A stretch of 64,000 nucleotides of DNA from NCBI RefSeq assembly GCF_031200575.1, contig NZ_CP133597.1, forward strand, positions 992,001 through 1,056,000, read 5' to 3'. Made by a program: the position numbers and the translations under genes. The stretch comes from Ferroplasma sp. GTDB taxonomy: Archaea > Thermoplasmatota > Thermoplasmata > Thermoplasmatales > Thermoplasmataceae. Below the pieces are notes generated by a model. That model worked only from the letters and a program-made list of their open reading frames with translations. It was not told the origin of the DNA and did not search any database. Positions 19,280 to 28,809 of the stretch are shown piece after piece (within the stretch, counting starts at the first letter, position 1; every line of letters begins with the position of its first letter).

Positions 19280-19847
19280 CCATCATTTTTAAAGCCTCTG
19301 ATTTCAATGATTCCAGCTCTTTTTTAACTATATCGCTGTATTTGACAGAGGATGTAACCATTGTTGCACCTTCCTGCTTTACCCCACGCATCATCATGCA
19401 CATGTGCTGTCCTTTTGCAGTAACCATTACGAAAAGTGGGTTGAGATTTTCATACAGCAATTCAACTATTTCAGATGTCATATTTTCCTGAAGCTGTGGC
19501 TTACTTGCAATTTTGTTAACTGCCCTGACAAGCTTGCTAACTCCGGCTATATATCCACCAGGCCTTGGAAGATATGCTATATTTATTGTCCCGAAAAATG
19601 GGAGCAGGTGATGGGAACACATTGAATAAAATGAAATATTCTTCATTATTACCATGCTCTCCTGGCCGGAAACCCTGAATTTTGTGAATGTAAAATTCCT
19701 GGTACCGTACCATTCCCTGTAAAAATTTTCTATTCTTCCAGGCGTGTTTTTCAATTCTTCCTCATTGAACCAACCGTATTCTTCATGCAAATTATATACT
19801 AGCTGCCTGATACTGTCCCGTAATATTTTTTCGTTCTTCTGTTCCAT
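19272..19847 (-). CDS. folE: GTP cyclohydrolase I (FolE type)
   Basis: This enzyme converts GTP to dihydroneopterin triphosphate. The 191-residue protein carries the canonical type-IA signatures: SMCSHHLLPFFG with a zinc Cys and His pair, GVSKLVRAV, QLQENMTSEI, and HMCMMMRGVKQEG with the second zinc Cys. Many archaea use the unrelated type-IB enzyme MptA instead, so the bacterial-type FolE is notable. The gene abuts queE with no spacer and overlaps queD, forming one operon. Confidence 0.92.
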   Translation of the reverse strand: MEQKNEKILRDSIRQLVYNLHEEYGWFNEEELKNTPGRIENFYREWYGTRNFTFTKFRVSGQESMVIMKNISFYSMCSHHLLPFFGTINIAYLPRPGGYIAGVSKLVRAVNKIASKPQLQENMTSEIVELLYENLNPLFVMVTAKGQHMCMMMRGVKQEGATMVTSSVKYSDIVKKELESLKSEALKMMGE

Positions 19848-20489
19848 CTAAACCCCTCTTATATCACCATATATATATTTGTGCTCCTGCAGCATAAGCC
19901 TTGCATTGCCAGGAGCCTTTTCCAGGAATTCCTCAGCGAGCCATTTGATTTCTGTTCCATAAACTGGCTGTATAACAATTCCTGTGCCTTTATCCATGGA
20001 TTTCATTTCCTGTAACGCCACGGAAAAATCATACTTGTCATTTACAACGAATTTTATATAATCATTCTCATCCATATACTCTAAATTGAGGTCGTTGAAT
20101 TTACGGTACATCCCGGAGGATGGAAGCTTGAAATCAATATCCTTCCTTACGGAAGCATAATCAGGTAAGAAACGTTTTATATCAAGGCTTCCTGATGTTT
20201 CCAGCAGTATGCTGTATTTCTCAGATAATTTTCTAACCAGCTGGCTGACATCCCTCTGAAGCAGTGGCTCCCCGCCGGTAAGGCACACCCAGCTGACCCC
20301 ATTTCCTGCAATGCTATTGACAGTATCAACTATTTCTGTCACTGACATATCTCTTCCTTCATTAAAAGAATACTTTGTATCACACCATGAACACCTGAGA
20401 TTACAGTATTCAGTCCTGACAAAAACCATCTTTTTGCCTGTATAATACCCCTCCCCCTGGATGCTCAAAAAAATTTCATTAATATTCAT
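19848..20489 (-). CDS. queE: 7-carboxy-7-deazaguanine synthase (radical SAM)
   Basis: This radical SAM enzyme rearranges 6-carboxytetrahydropterin to 7-carboxy-7-deazaguanine. The 213-residue protein begins with the family's EIFLSIQGEG motif and has the cluster-binding CNLRCSWCDTKYSF (CxxxCxxC-type with Trp-Cys-Asp). The SAM-binding TGGEPLLQ lies near 92-99. QueC, the next enzyme, is not in the window. It is positioned between the PPC-domain gene (15 bp upstream) and folE. Confidence 0.92.
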   Translation of the reverse strand: MNINEIFLSIQGEGYYTGKKMVFVRTEYCNLRCSWCDTKYSFNEGRDMSVTEIVDTVNSIAGNGVSWVCLTGGEPLLQRDVSQLVRKLSEKYSILLETSGSLDIKRFLPDYASVRKDIDFKLPSSGMYRKFNDLNLEYMDENDYIKFVVNDKYDFSVALQEMKSMDKGTGIVIQPVYGTEIKWLAEEFLEKAPGNARLMLQEHKYIYGDIRGV

Positions 20490-20504
20490 AAAAGGTCATA
20501 TAAA

Positions 20505-20936
20505 TTATCTTATCTCAAGCTCATTCAGTGTGGATTTTTCATTATACCTTCTGGTAAATGTAATTGCATCAAATTTAGTGATCTTGACCTCCATGAGTGG
20601 ATCAGCCACCCCACTGAAGAAATGCCCGCCATAAAGCTGATGATCCTTTCTTGCCACACCGATATGTATATGGAAACGGTTTTTATCATCGGCTATGGAC
20701 CCGTGAAATGCAACAAGCTCGCACCTCTCTTCTATATATAGCTCATCGTATTTGTTAACATTCCAGTACCCAATTTTAAGATTTTTTACCATTCCTATAC
20801 CCATTTCAATAAAGCCTGATGTTATACTGTACTTCCTAACAAGATTGTTCAAGTTTTCTATAACATCCTCACCGGCTTCAAATTTTGCCGCCACCAGGTT
20901 ACCTTCCATTTTATCCTGCATGGAATGCAATTTCAT
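20505..20936 (-). CDS. PPC-domain (DUF296) protein
   Basis: The 143-residue protein consists of one PPC/DUF296 domain. The conserved GGH-type signature is HIHIGVARKDHQLYGGHFFSG's core HQLYGGHF (about 106-113), and three nearby His residues could bind metal. In plants this domain accompanies AT-hooks in DNA-binding proteins, while stand-alone prokaryotic members have no settled function. Here it lies in the archaeosine-precursor operon, 15 bp before queE. A role linked to pterin metabolism is possible but unproven. Confidence 0.8.
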   Translation of the reverse strand: MKLHSMQDKMEGNLVAAKFEAGEDVIENLNNLVRKYSITSGFIEMGIGMVKNLKIGYWNVNKYDELYIEERCELVAFHGSIADDKNRFHIHIGVARKDHQLYGGHFFSGVADPLMEVKITKFDAITFTRRYNEKSTLNELEIR

Positions 20937-20943
20937 GACTGTA

Positions 20944-21144
20944 TTAAGCCTTTGTTATTCCAATTACCCATAAAAACATGGTAACTGCAAAGGACATGCC
21001 AAGGATTATTGCAATTGTATCTATTAAGAGAACATTGGATAGATAAAGTTTAAAATCTGAAATTATAAATGAGACAAATATAACAGTTATAACCCCAATT
21101 GTAATATTCAGCTTAATAAGATTCCTAACAGTGCGATTTTCCAT
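20944..21144 (-). CDS. Small two-helix membrane protein
   Basis: The 66-residue protein has two hydrophobic helices (about 12-29 and 37-62) and a short basic N-terminus (ENRTVRNLIK). It ends 7 bp before the PPC-domain gene and is probably the first gene of the operon running to queD. I do not recognise a family. The ATG and operon spacing support it being real. Confidence 0.55.
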   Translation of the reverse strand: MENRTVRNLIKLNITIGVITVIFVSFIISDFKLYLSNVLLIDTIAIILGMSFAVTMFLWVIGITKA

Positions 21145-21217
21145 AACTGTACATTATAAAATCATATAATTAACTTTTTAAATATTTCTAATGTATATTA
21201 TCTGGGTCCATGCCAAG

Positions 21218-21802
21218 TTATTCCATTTCAACAGTTCTAACCATTGATATGAAATATTCATGGATTTTGCTATCTCCGGTAAGTTCTGGATGAAATGTCA
21301 TTGCCAGTATATTATTTTCCCTTACCATAACAGGGCTGCCGTCGAGGCGGGACATTACCTCGCAATTTCCTGTGGATTCTATACCCGGTGCCCTTATGAA
21401 GACAGCCTGGAATTTTCCTATTTCTTTAATATCAACAGTTTTTATGAATGAATTAATCTGTCTCCCATACGCATTTCTTTTTATGGTTATACCTATAAGG
21501 CCCATTCCGGTTACCCTAATATCCCCAGTGTCAGATGAAAGCAGTATGGCACCAGCACAGGTACCCATTACAGGCATTCCAGATTTTGCCATTTCAATAA
21601 TTCTATCATTCATACCTGATTTTTTCAGGATTTTATATATAACAGTGCTTTCCCCGCCAGGTATGATTAATCCTGAAATACCCTGCAAGTCCCCCAATTC
21701 CTTTACGTTTACCGGATATACATCATATTTTTGATGCAGATGCCTTACCATCTGGAAATGCTCTGATACATCTCCCTGAACATTCAGTATTCCTATTTTC
21801 AT
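21218..21802 (-). CDS. pdxT: Pyridoxal 5'-phosphate synthase glutaminase subunit
   Basis: The glutaminase subunit feeds ammonia to PdxS. The 194-residue protein has GILNVQGDVSEH at the N-terminus, the oxyanion strip IIPGGESTVIYK (about 46-57), the nucleophile VMGTCAGAILLS with Cys near 79, and the catalytic HPELTGD near the C-terminus. The complete triad is visible. It lies 14 bp downstream of pdxS. Confidence 0.94.
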   Translation of the reverse strand: MKIGILNVQGDVSEHFQMVRHLHQKYDVYPVNVKELGDLQGISGLIIPGGESTVIYKILKKSGMNDRIIEMAKSGMPVMGTCAGAILLSSDTGDIRVTGMGLIGITIKRNAYGRQINSFIKTVDIKEIGKFQAVFIRAPGIESTGNCEVMSRLDGSPVMVRENNILAMTFHPELTGDSKIHEYFISMVRTVEME

Positions 21803-21816
21803 AGTCTCATCATTCT

Positions 21817-22809
21817 TTACCTGTTCTGGAGTTTCTCAATTTCAGCAATATCGAGGCCATGCATTCCTTCAAGGCCTGATGATACATCACCCAGTAATTT
21901 GTAATCCTCATAATTTTCGGTGGCATCAACTATGGCCTCGGCCATTCTCTGCGGGTCTTTTGACTTAAATATTCCACTGCCAACAAATACACCGTCCATG
22001 CCCATCTTCATCATTAATGCAGCATCGGCAGGCGTTGCAATCCCTCCAGCAGCAAAGTTTACCAGTGGAAGCCTTTTAAGATGCTTTATTTCCTTCAATA
22101 CCTTGAATATTTCATTGGATATCTCCCTGAAGTCCATACCGTAGTATACATTGTTGTATGGCATCTTTTCACTTTCCCCGTAAAGGTCTTCTGATGTTAA
22201 ATCCCTGAGATTTGTGTAGCTTTTAGAGATATTTTCGGCTACTTTGAACATTTCATCGTTTGTCAGTGAATTAAGTATGTATATCCCATCGCTTACAGTT
22301 CTTATGTGCCTGACTGCCTCTATTATATTGCCTGTTCCAGCCTCTCCCTTTGTCCTGATCATTGCTGCACCCTCGAATATTCTCCTGACGGCCTCAGGAA
22401 ATGTCCTTGCGCCACACACCACCGGTACTTTATAGAGTCTTTTGTTTATATGGTAAAAGGGATCGGCCGGGGTCAGAACCTCACTTTCATCCAGCATGTC
22501 AACACCCAGAGATTCCAGTATTGATGCCTCGCTGAGGTGCCCTATCCTGACCTTTGCCATGACAGGTATTGAAACAGATTCCAGTATCTCCTTGACCTTT
22601 AGGGGGTCGGACATTCTTGCCACGCCACCCTGCGCCCTTATATCGGATGGAACTCTTTCAAGGGCCATTACAGAAACGGCTCCGGCCTTTTCAGCTATTT
22701 TCGCCTGTTCAGCATTGGTGACATCCATAACGACGCCACCCTTGGTCATTTTAGCAAAACCACGTTTTAACAACTCATCACCGAACTTCATGCTTTTCAG
22801 ATCTACCAT
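21817..22809 (-). CDS. pdxS: Pyridoxal 5'-phosphate synthase lyase subunit
   Basis: PdxS makes pyridoxal 5'-phosphate from a pentose phosphate, a triose phosphate and ammonia. The 330-residue protein shows a (beta/alpha)8 barrel with [20 protein letters not shown] (25-44), the catalytic-lysine segment [11 protein letters not shown] (about 77-87), [10 protein letters not shown] near 153, and the phosphate-binding [20 protein letters not shown]. It is the first gene of the pdxST operon, divergent from the malate dehydrogenase gene. Confidence 0.95.
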   Translation of the reverse strand: MVDLKSMKFGDELLKRGFAKMTKGGVVMDVTNAEQAKIAEKAGAVSVMALERVPSDIRAQGGVARMSDPLKVKEILESVSIPVMAKVRIGHLSEASILESLGVDMLDESEVLTPADPFYHINKRLYKVPVVCGARTFPEAVRRIFEGAAMIRTKGEAGTGNIIEAVRHIRTVSDGIYILNSLTNDEMFKVAENISKSYTNLRDLTSEDLYGESEKMPYNNVYYGMDFREISNEIFKVLKEIKHLKRLPLVNFAAGGIATPADAALMMKMGMDGVFVGSGIFKSKDPQRMAEAIVDATENYEDYKLLGDVSSGLEGMHGLDIAEIEKLQNR

Positions 22810-22887
22810 AATAAATCATTATAATGATTCCGTATATACACTTTATGAGGCATTCTGAAAATCTTGAATACTTTCGGGTTAATACAA

Positions 22888-22899
22888 AAATATTTAATT
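22888..22899 (+). promoter_or_regulatory. TATA box of the malate dehydrogenase gene
   Basis: AAATATTTAATT is centred 25 nt before the ATG at 22919, predicting a leaderless transcript. Confidence 0.55.
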
Positions 22900-22918
22900 T
22901 TAATGACTATACCATATC

Positions 22919-23887
22919 ATGGACAAAAAGATTTCTATTATCGGCGCAGGAGCAGTAGGCGCAAGTGTGGCACAGGTTCTGGCTATTAAGGACATTGCAG
23001 ATATCAAAATATTTGATATTGTGGATGGTGTTGCACAGGGGAAAGCCCTTGATATACAGGAGGGTGCACCACATTTCGGTTTCGATTGCAAACTGGAGGG
23101 ATTCTGCACACAGAACCCTGAAGAATATAAGAATTTAAAGGGATCTGATGTTATAGTTGTTACTGCTGGACTTGCAAGGAAGCCTGGTATGAGCAGGGAT
23201 GACCTTCTTGTGAAAAATATAGGAATAATGAAGGATATTGGTGAGCAGATAAAGAAGTACTCACCGGATTCAATAATCATAGCAGTAACAAATCCTGCCG
23301 ATATAATGGCGTATGCCCTTGAAAAGGCATCAGGCATTAGCCCTGAAAGGATAATAGGTCTCGGAGGGTCTCTTGACAGTTCCAGATTCAGGACATTTCT
23401 TGCAGAGGCCCTTAATGTATCTGTCAGGGATGTCAATGCATTCGTTATAGGAGGTCACGGCGATGACATGGTACCATTCATACATTATTCCAGTGTATCT
23501 GGAATACCAATTTCCAGCCTCCTGAGCAAGGAGAAAATTGATGAAATCATAAAGAGGACCAGATTCGGTGGCGGTGAAATACTTAACTACTATAAAACAG
23601 GTACAGCATTCTACGCCCCCTCGATATCCATATCAGTCATGGTGGAATCTGTAATCAATGATGAGCACAGGGTAATACCCTGCGCTGCATATCTTACCGG
23701 CAAGCACGCTGAAAACTATAAAATAAGCAATAAATTCATCGGTGTCCCGATTAAAATCGGCAAAAACGGTGTAGAAGAAATATATGACCTGAAATTCAGT
23801 GAAGAGGATGCAAAGGAATGGATGAAAAGCGTTGAGTCAGTGAACAAGAACTGCAAGCTTGCTGATGACTACTTTGCATCTCACTGA
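22919..23887 (+). CDS. mdh: Malate dehydrogenase
   Basis: This enzyme interconverts malate and oxaloacetate. The 322-residue protein has a Rossmann GAGAVGASVA (8-17) and an Asp after beta-2 (FDIVDG) that points to NAD. The substrate loop ARKPGMSRDDLL marks malate rather than lactate specificity, and GGHGDDMVP holds the catalytic His. It has its own promoter and stands 76 bp before the succinate dehydrogenase operon, placing two successive TCA steps side by side. Confidence 0.94.
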   Translation: MDKKISIIGAGAVGASVAQVLAIKDIADIKIFDIVDGVAQGKALDIQEGAPHFGFDCKLEGFCTQNPEEYKNLKGSDVIVVTAGLARKPGMSRDDLLVKNIGIMKDIGEQIKKYSPDSIIIAVTNPADIMAYALEKASGISPERIIGLGGSLDSSRFRTFLAEALNVSVRDVNAFVIGGHGDDMVPFIHYSSVSGIPISSLLSKEKIDEIIKRTRFGGGEILNYYKTGTAFYAPSISISVMVESVINDEHRVIPCAAYLTGKHAENYKISNKFIGVPIKIGKNGVEEIYDLKFSEEDAKEWMKSVESVNKNCKLADDYFASH

Positions 23888-23963
23888 AAACAGTGTCAAT
23901 CAAAAATTTTATATTTTATTTCATTATAGCATAACGTAAAAAATATATACTGGTGGTAATTTC

Positions 23964-25658
23964 ATGGAAAAAAAAGAATATGATGCAGTTATTTTAGGAG
24001 GAGGTCTGGCAGGGCTGATGGCTGCCAATATAGTTGCGGCGGCAGGATTTTCGGTGGCTGTTGTTTCAAAGGTGTTTCCCACAAGGTCACACTCTGCTGC
24101 TGCAGAGGGGGGAATAGCAGCATATATGATGGGAAATTCTGATCCAAACGACGATCCGGATTTCATGTCTTATGATGAGGTAAAGGGTGGAGACTATCTT
24201 GTTGATCAGGACGCGGCCGAATTGTTGTCTAAAAAATCAGGGGAGATTGTGAGCCTTCTAGATGCATGGGGTGCTCCCTTCAACAGACAGCCGGATGGTA
24301 GAATAGCATTAAGGTACTTTGGCGGACAGACATATCCAAGAACAAGGTTCATTGCAGATAAAACCGGCATGGCACTCCTGCATACACTTTTTGAGCATTC
24401 AACCGGGTTCAAGAATATAGAGTATTACAATGAATACTATGTTCTTGACATAGTAAAAGAGGGAAACAATGTTAATGGCCTTGTGGCCATGGAAATGAAA
24501 ACCCTGAATCCCATATATCTCAAATCCAGGGCACTGCTTATAGCCTCCGGTGGAATAGGTATGATGTACAAGCACACCACAAACAGTTACATAAATACGG
24601 GAGACGGGCAGGGTATAGCATTACGTTCAGGAGTTGCATTGAAGGACCCTGAATTTGTGCAGTTCCATCCCACAGGCCTGTATCCCTCAGATATACTCAT
24701 AAGTGAAGCTGCAAGGGCAGAAGGCGCTATATTAAAGAATAACAAGGGCGAGAGGTTTATGGCAAAATACGCTCCCCATAAATTTGACCTTGCTCCCAGG
24801 GATATAGTTTCCAGATCCATGACCATAGAAATAAGAGAGGGCAGGGGTTTTGAAGGTGGTTACCTCGGACTTGATCTCAGGCATCTGGGTAAAAAGTACA
24901 TAATGGAAAGGCTGGCACTGGCATATGATGCGGCAAAGAACTTCTCAGGCGTTGATGCCTCGGAGGAAATGATACCTGTAAGGCCTGCACAGCATTATTT
25001 CATGGGAGGAATAGATGTAGATACAACTGGAACCAACCATGACCTGAATGGTATCTTCTCGGCCGGTGAATCAGCCTGTGTATCTGTACATGGCGCAAAC
25101 AGATTAGGTTCCAATTCTCTCCTGGAAACGGTGGTATATGGGAGGGAAACAGGAAACACAATGGTAGAATTTCTGAAGACACATAAAAACGTTGAGACAA
25201 ACAGCAACGTGGAGCCCATTATAGACGCTGCCTATGCTTATATCAAGAGGGAAACAGGGGAACACTTCGGTGTCCTGACAGAGGAACTTAGGGATATAAT
25301 GTGGGATAATGTAGGTATATTCAGGGACAATGACAAACTGGCAGAGGCTGTTTCAAAAATAAAAGATTTAAGGGTAAGGGCAAAATCCATGTATGTAACA
25401 GACAAAACATCTAACTATAATACTGAATTATTCAATGCACTGGAGACCAGAAATATGCTCGATGTGGCGTATACCATGGCCACAGCAGCCCTGAACAGAA
25501 AGGAAACAAGGGGGGCCCATTTCAGGGATGACTTCCCGGAGAGGGACGATAAAAACTGGATGAAGCACACTATAACATATCTTGCAGGAGATGAAGTTAA
25601 AATATCATATAAGCCTGTAACATATACAAGGTGGAAGCCAGAAGTGAGGGTGTATTAA
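23964..25658 (+). CDS. sdhA: Succinate dehydrogenase flavoprotein subunit
   Basis: The 564-residue FAD subunit oxidises succinate to fumarate. Visible motifs are the dinucleotide-binding [12 protein letters not shown] (about 13-24), the covalent-FAD region [14 protein letters not shown] (His near 47), the active-site [33 protein letters not shown], and the C-terminal [23 protein letters not shown], a good ribosome site, lies 8 nt before the ATG. It is the first gene of a tight four-gene operon. Confidence 0.95.
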   Translation: MEKKEYDAVILGGGLAGLMAANIVAAAGFSVAVVSKVFPTRSHSAAAEGGIAAYMMGNSDPNDDPDFMSYDEVKGGDYLVDQDAAELLSKKSGEIVSLLDAWGAPFNRQPDGRIALRYFGGQTYPRTRFIADKTGMALLHTLFEHSTGFKNIEYYNEYYVLDIVKEGNNVNGLVAMEMKTLNPIYLKSRALLIASGGIGMMYKHTTNSYINTGDGQGIALRSGVALKDPEFVQFHPTGLYPSDILISEAARAEGAILKNNKGERFMAKYAPHKFDLAPRDIVSRSMTIEIREGRGFEGGYLGLDLRHLGKKYIMERLALAYDAAKNFSGVDASEEMIPVRPAQHYFMGGIDVDTTGTNHDLNGIFSAGESACVSVHGANRLGSNSLLETVVYGRETGNTMVEFLKTHKNVETNSNVEPIIDAAYAYIKRETGEHFGVLTEELRDIMWDNVGIFRDNDKLAEAVSKIKDLRVRAKSMYVTDKTSNYNTELFNALETRNMLDVAYTMATAALNRKETRGAHFRDDFPERDDKNWMKHTITYLAGDEVKISYKPVTYTRWKPEVRVY

Positions 25659-26600
25659 ATGGAAGAAAAGGAAATAACCGTGAATATAAAGAAATACAAC
25701 GATAAAGACGGTGCATTCTGGAAGTCCTACAAACTTAAGGCAGATAAATATACACAGATGACAGAGGTCCTGAGGCGAATAAAATCTGAGCAGGATCCAT
25801 CCCTGGCATACCGTGCATCCTGCCATATGGCGGTTTGTGGAAGCTGTTCAATGAAGATCAATGGTATCCCTTCACTTGCATGCAGAACCATAGCCCTGCA
25901 GGCAGTGGATGAAAAGAATGAGATAAACGTTGAAAGTATGGATTATTATCCCGGTGTCAGGGACCTTATTACAGATATAGATGTTTTCTACGATAAAATG
26001 TACAAGGTAATGCCCAGGCTAATTGCAGACGAATCTGTGCTTATGGGAGAAAATGAACAGCGCATGACCCCTGAAAACCAGACAGAGGTATGGAAATTTC
26101 AGGAATGCATATATTGCGGGTTGTGTGTGTCGGCCTGTCCATCAGTAAAGGAGGATGAACAGTTCCTAGGCCCGGCAGCCCATGCCAAGGGATTCAGATT
26201 TGTTGACGATGTTAGGGATACAAAGAGATCGGAGCGTCTTGATCTGTTAATGGATAGCGCATACAGGTGTACATCATGTTATATGTGCTATGAAGTGTGC
26301 CCCCAGGACGTACAGCCTGTAATAGCAATCAAGAAAACAAAGAACTATCTTGACCAGTACAAGGGAAATACACCGATCACTATAATGGCCAGGAAGCATG
26401 ACGATACAGTGGAAAACCTCATAGAAACAACCGGGAAAATAAAAGAATCAACTCTTTTCCTGAAAACATTCGGGTTCGGTGAGGCTATGAGAGACGCCAT
26501 AGATATGCTGAAATCTGGTAAATTTAAATACGCATTTGAGAAAGATAGCAATGTTAAAAATATGAATGAGATCAAAGGTATGATGGGTGAAAAGAAATGA
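25659..26600 (+). CDS. sdhB: Succinate dehydrogenase iron-sulfur subunit
   Basis: The 313-residue protein carries electrons from FAD through three clusters. The [2Fe-2S] site is [15 protein letters not shown] plus SLACRT (about 49-78). The two ferredoxin-like sites are [13 protein letters not shown] (about 148-160) and [13 protein letters not shown] (about 205-217). It is longer than the classical 230-260 residues and has a C-terminal extension of about 70 residues. The start codon directly follows the sdhA stop codon. Confidence 0.94.
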   Translation: MEEKEITVNIKKYNDKDGAFWKSYKLKADKYTQMTEVLRRIKSEQDPSLAYRASCHMAVCGSCSMKINGIPSLACRTIALQAVDEKNEINVESMDYYPGVRDLITDIDVFYDKMYKVMPRLIADESVLMGENEQRMTPENQTEVWKFQECIYCGLCVSACPSVKEDEQFLGPAAHAKGFRFVDDVRDTKRSERLDLLMDSAYRCTSCYMCYEVCPQDVQPVIAIKKTKNYLDQYKGNTPITIMARKHDDTVENLIETTGKIKESTLFLKTFGFGEAMRDAIDMLKSGKFKYAFEKDSNVKNMNEIKGMMGEKK

Positions 26601-27472
26601 AAGTAGCATATTATCCGGGATGTGCTTCCCATGGAATAGCAAAGGATGTGGATATAGCAACGCAATTGATAGCAAAAGACCTTGATTTAGAGCTTATGGA
26701 GGTCGATGACTGGAACTGCTGTGGCGGTGGCTTTATGGATGATAAGAATGAAGCCGTCCACGCATCCCTTAATCTGAGAAATCTTGAAAAAGTAGAGAAG
26801 ATGGGATACGATAAGATGGCAACCCCATGCAGTGTATGCCTCAACTCACACAAAGTGGCTGCGGACAAATATGAAAACGATCCTGTACTGAAGGAAGATG
26901 TTGATCAGAGGCTAAAGGATGCCAATATGGAGGAATATGATAACGGTGTGGAATCAGAGCATTTCATATGGGTACTTATCAGGGATGTTGGTATTGAGAA
27001 TATAAGGAAACATGTTAAAAGGCCGCTTTCAGGACTAAAGGTTGGAACATATTATGGGTGCCAGCTTCTCAGGCCATCAAATGTAATGGGTTTTGAATCT
27101 GCATTCAATCCGCACAGTGTAATGGACCTTGTTGCCGCCACGGGTGCCACCCCTGTAGCCTTCCCAATGAAGACAGCATGCTGCGGCTTTCCACTGATGG
27201 GTTCGAATCCCACGGTTGCTCTGAAAATGGCAAATAATATACTATCAAGTGCAAGGAATGAGGGTTCTGAAATGCTGGTCCATCCATGCTCGCTTTGCCA
27301 TCTGCAGCTAGATGTCACCCAGGACAAGATCCAGAGGCAGTTTAAACAGAACTGGAGGCTTCCTGCACTGTATATAACACAGCTAATAGGGCTATCATTC
27401 GGGTACACACCAAAGCAACTTGGAATGTCAAGGGGATCCATAGAATATCTGAGGTCAAGGGGGATATCATGA
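26597..27472 (+). CDS. CCG-domain subunit of succinate dehydrogenase (SdhE/HdrB-like)
   Basis: The 291-residue protein has two cysteine-rich CCG domains resembling heterodisulfide reductase subunit [10 protein letters not shown] plus [10 protein letters not shown] in the first half, and [10 protein letters not shown] plus [10 protein letters not shown] in the second. Such subunits replace the haem-containing membrane anchor in the non-classical (type E) succinate dehydrogenases of Sulfolobus and Thermoplasma relatives. Overlap with sdhB is 4 bp, as expected for a stable complex. It probably binds an unusual Fe-S cluster and contacts the membrane. Confidence 0.88.
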   Translation: MKVAYYPGCASHGIAKDVDIATQLIAKDLDLELMEVDDWNCCGGGFMDDKNEAVHASLNLRNLEKVEKMGYDKMATPCSVCLNSHKVAADKYENDPVLKEDVDQRLKDANMEEYDNGVESEHFIWVLIRDVGIENIRKHVKRPLSGLKVGTYYGCQLLRPSNVMGFESAFNPHSVMDLVAATGATPVAFPMKTACCGFPLMGSNPTVALKMANNILSSARNEGSEMLVHPCSLCHLQLDVTQDKIQRQFKQNWRLPALYITQLIGLSFGYTPKQLGMSRGSIEYLRSRGIS

Positions 27473-27816
27473 ACTATGCAGACCTTTTGAAGGGGACTGA
27501 AGTTACCGGACAGTCAGAAATACCGCCAAGACCCGGTGATAAACCCTTTGCCACTGAGGTTTACTATAAGAAAGATGATCTATTCTACGGAAAGTTACAT
27601 GTAAGAAAATCCAACAGTGCAATGTATTTATCTGTAATTTCAAAAATTCCATTCAACTGGAAACAGCTTGTTGGAGACATGAAGTTTGCAGGCACGGTGG
27701 TGGATTCTGCTGGAGGCCTTCTATGGCTTAAGGAAAATGAAAACACCATAGGAAATGACCTTGCATATCTGGAAAAGTACCTCACGGATATGAAAAACAA
27801 GGAAAATAAAAATTAA
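27469..27816 (+). CDS. Small fourth subunit of the succinate dehydrogenase operon
   Basis: The 115-residue protein has no clear transmembrane helix and no cysteine cluster. It overlaps the CCG-domain gene by 4 bp and ends the operon. Position and size match the small SdhD/SdhF-type subunit seen in archaeal type-E complexes; the sequence itself shows no motif that proves this. It may help the complex associate with the membrane. Confidence 0.7.
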   Translation: MNYADLLKGTEVTGQSEIPPRPGDKPFATEVYYKKDDLFYGKLHVRKSNSAMYLSVISKIPFNWKQLVGDMKFAGTVVDSAGGLLWLKENENTIGNDLAYLEKYLTDMKNKENKN

Positions 27817-27854
27817 TTTTTTGAAAAATTTTTTAAAGATTAAAATAATAAAAA
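27817..27854. terminator. Bidirectional T-rich termination region
   Basis: The 38 bp between two convergent operons contain runs of T on both strands (ATTTTTTG and ATTTTTTAAAG on plus; AATTTTTATTATTTTAATC on minus). Oligo-T tracts are the usual archaeal termination signal. Confidence 0.5.
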
Positions 27855-28808
27855 TTATTCAATATCTTTCTCTTCAAAGGTTTTAATCGGGTCTACTATT
27901 GTGTACCCATCCTTGTCGGATACATCCTGCAGTGCGGGAGGATATTTCAGATAGTCCGGAACTATGCCTGCAAGCCTGTTTGTGTAACTGGGAATTGTAT
28001 TGTTTTCATAGAATATGCCAATCGGTATATGATCTCCCCATTCCAGTGATTTTCTGTATCCCGTGTCGAACTTTTCCTCATCCTCTTCTTTCTTATTTAC
28101 CACAGGGTCCCATGATTTGTCATCCTCAAGCTTGTAAACACGCTGCCTGTACCAATCCAGAGTATTCACATCGTTATAGGTGGGGCATGGCTGAAGTACT
28201 TCTATTACTGCTGAACCCTCGTGCTTTATTGCCCTTTCTATTATGGAAGAAAGCTGCTTGATTTCAGATGAGAAAGCTCTGGCCACAAATGAATATCCTG
28301 ATGCCATTGCAAGTGTTATGGGATTTATCTTTCCCATTATATTGGGCCTGGCAAGGCTCTTAACCTTCTCACCCAGTGGAAGTGTTGGTGCCGCCTGTCC
28401 CTTCGTAAGTCCGTAAACCGAATTATTGTAAAGTATTACCTTTACACCGGAGTTTCTTCTTCCCTCACCCACAAAATGACCGGCTCCAATGCTGAGAAGA
28501 TCTCCATCTCCTCCCATTACCAGTACATTAAGATTGGGATTTGAGAGTTTGACTCCCACTGCATAGGGTATTGCCCTTCCATGAAGTGTATGCACTCCTG
28601 CTATGTTTAAATAATGTGGGGTTTTACCTGAACAACCTATACCTGATACTGCAACCACATCGTCAGGATCCATATTCATATTGGAAAGTGCCTGTGTGAC
28701 TGCGCTCACTATACCGAAGTCACCACATCCGGGGCACCAGTCAATTGTTATATTGTTCCTGAAATTGTATTTGCCCTTATTTTCTACTCCTTTTTGCATT
28801 TTTATCAC
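27855..28808 (-). CDS. 2-oxoacid:ferredoxin oxidoreductase, beta subunit
   Basis: The beta subunit binds thiamine diphosphate and a [4Fe-4S] cluster and decarboxylates 2-oxoacids to acyl-CoA with ferredoxin. The 317-residue protein has [10 protein letters not shown] (about 24-33) for the cluster and [10 protein letters not shown] with [11 protein letters not shown] for thiamine diphosphate. Its start is 1 bp after the alpha-subunit stop. Placement beside succinyl-CoA ligase favours 2-oxoglutarate as the main physiological substrate, but archaeal enzymes of this type are often broad. Confidence 0.9.
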   Translation of the reverse strand: MIKMQKGVENKGKYNFRNNITIDWCPGCGDFGIVSAVTQALSNMNMDPDDVVAVSGIGCSGKTPHYLNIAGVHTLHGRAIPYAVGVKLSNPNLNVLVMGGDGDLLSIGAGHFVGEGRRNSGVKVILYNNSVYGLTKGQAAPTLPLGEKVKSLARPNIMGKINPITLAMASGYSFVARAFSSEIKQLSSIIERAIKHEGSAVIEVLQPCPTYNDVNTLDWYRQRVYKLEDDKSWDPVVNKKEEDEEKFDTGYRKSLEWGDHIPIGIFYENNTIPSYTNRLAGIVPDYLKYPPALQDVSDKDGYTIVDPIKTFEEKDIE

Positions 28809-28809
28809 C

